Part shown: positions 5,048-5,713 of the stretch, piece by piece
Layout of the letters: each line of letters starts with the position of its first letter
Numbering within the stretch: the stretch's first letter is position 1
Position numbers and translations under genes: made by a program
Source: Rickettsia typhi
GTDB taxonomy: Bacteria; Pseudomonadota; Alphaproteobacteria; Rickettsiales; UBA1997
Assembly (NCBI GenBank): GCA_945902255.1
Contig: CAMDMO010000097.1
Location: 1-5,713 of the forward strand
Reading direction: 5' to 3'
Length of the DNA: 5,713 nucleotides
Notes under the pieces: model-generated
What the model saw: the letters and a program-made list of their open reading frames with translations, nothing else
Databases searched by the model: none
What the model was told of the DNA's origin: nothing

Positions 5048-5713
5048 TGTCTATTGCAGATAAAATAGATGTAGAAAAAATCGTTGAAAACTTACAAAAT
5101 TTTAAGACTAAACTTCTTAAATCGGAATTATTTAAGATTGGTTTTGTGGTATTTTTTGGGCTGATTTTATTGCTTTTTGTCCTACCATTTTTTCTTGATA
5201 ACTCTGGTCTTAAATTTCAAATCGAACAAAAAATCAACCAAACTTACGGAGCAAATTTTACTATTAATGGCGATGTAAAAGTTGCGCTTTTCCCTTCTCC
5301 TAAAGTGATCGCAAGCGATGTATTGCTTTATAATTACCAACCAAAAGATGCTGATCATAAAGAGTCAGAAAAAGCTTATAATTTTTATGCAAAAAAAGTC
5401 GAAATAAAATTACCCGTTTTTCAATTTATTAGTGGCGGACTGATTAAAGAAATAATTTTTACCGATGCAGTAATAGCAGAACATTACAGCAGAAATAAAG
5501 CGGCAAGAGTAGATAAATTTAGTGAAGCTGCGGCAAAATTTATAAAAAATGACGCCACGCAACCTGTAAAAAATGAAGGTGGTGGAATTAGTGCGACATT
5601 ACTTTCGATTGATAATATCGACATGTCACAAATTAGCTCTTCTAATCTTCCAGATTTTATTATTAAAAATGGTGCGGCAATTTTTTATGACAAATCATCT
5701 AGTAAAAAAGAAT
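5047..5713 (+). CDS. AsmA family protein (N-terminal part, cut by window edge)
   Basis: The frame stays open from the ATG at 5047 to the right edge, giving 222 residues. A basic cytoplasmic start (1-29) is followed by one transmembrane helix (about 30-50, IGFVVFFGLILLLFVLPFFL). The periplasmic part then opens with the AsmA-type signature IEQKINQTYGANFTINGDV (59-77) and VALFPSPKVIASDVLL (79-94), matching the family pattern of a dGxv strand followed by fPxxxl and a dV strand. AsmA-like proteins are inner-membrane-anchored, periplasm-spanning repeat proteins linked to outer-membrane assembly and phospholipid transport; family members are often 600 to over 1000 residues, so most of the gene is missing here. 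Its ATG shares one base with the stop of the RodZ-like gene, suggesting translational coupling in the murG operon. I cannot say which AsmA subfamily it belongs to. Confidence 0.8.
   Translation, partial: MSIADKIDVEKIVENLQNFKTKLLKSELFKIGFVVFFGLILLLFVLPFFLDNSGLKFQIEQKINQTYGANFTINGDVKVALFPSPKVIASDVLLYNYQPKDADHKESEKAYNFYAKKVEIKLPVFQFISGGLIKEIIFTDAVIAEHYSRNKAARVDKFSEAAAKFIKNDATQPVKNEGGGISATLLSIDNIDMSQISSSNLPDFIIKNGAAIFYDKSSSKKE

Overview
The window is AT-rich, densely packed bacterial DNA. It looks like a low-GC alphaproteobacterium, most plausibly Rickettsiales or a relative. The evidence is the alphaproteobacterial style of the L31 protein (TWGKEGDT and HPAW motifs, no zinc cysteines), the bitopic M23 peptidase paired with a bactofilin, the AT-rich codon use and the near absence of Shine-Dalgarno sequences. 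The order-level placement is inference. No mobile element, CRISPR array, tRNA or rRNA gene was seen, and the base composition looks uniform.

Layout. Positions 1-514 (minus strand) hold rpmE (ribosomal protein L31), followed 5 bases after its stop by the start of an alpha/beta hydrolase of BioH/BioG type that runs off the left edge. Positions 515-729 are a divergent control region with two back-to-back sigma70-like promoters, one for rpmE and one for the plus-strand genes. Positions 730-2350 (plus) hold a membrane-anchored M23 peptidoglycan endopeptidase whose 3' end overlaps a bactofilin gene. Positions 2370-3290 (minus) hold a lone ornithine carbamoyltransferase gene that converges on the bactofilin gene. 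Positions 3291-3417 are a second divergent promoter region. From 3418 to the right edge (plus) run murG, a short RodZ-like gene and an AsmA-family gene, each overlapping the next by a few bases, which suggests one translationally coupled operon.

How the genes fit together. Most of the window serves the cell envelope. MurG makes lipid II at the inner membrane. The M23 enzyme trims the wall and is probably positioned by the co-encoded bactofilin. The RodZ-like protein is a likely link between cytoskeleton and membrane, and AsmA-like proteins act in envelope or lipid homeostasis. Ornithine carbamoyltransferase (arginine synthesis), L31 (ribosome) and the hydrolase (possibly biotin precursor synthesis) are housekeeping or metabolic genes interleaved with these.

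I do not see an obviously new biological system. The points most worth a second look are the overlapping M23-bactofilin pair, the stripped-down RodZ-like protein wedged between murG and asmA, the roughly 30-residue insertion in MurG, and the short TTG-initiated hydrolase behind rpmE. Several long open frames begin at upstream TTG codons that are probably not real starts; the starts used here were corrected.
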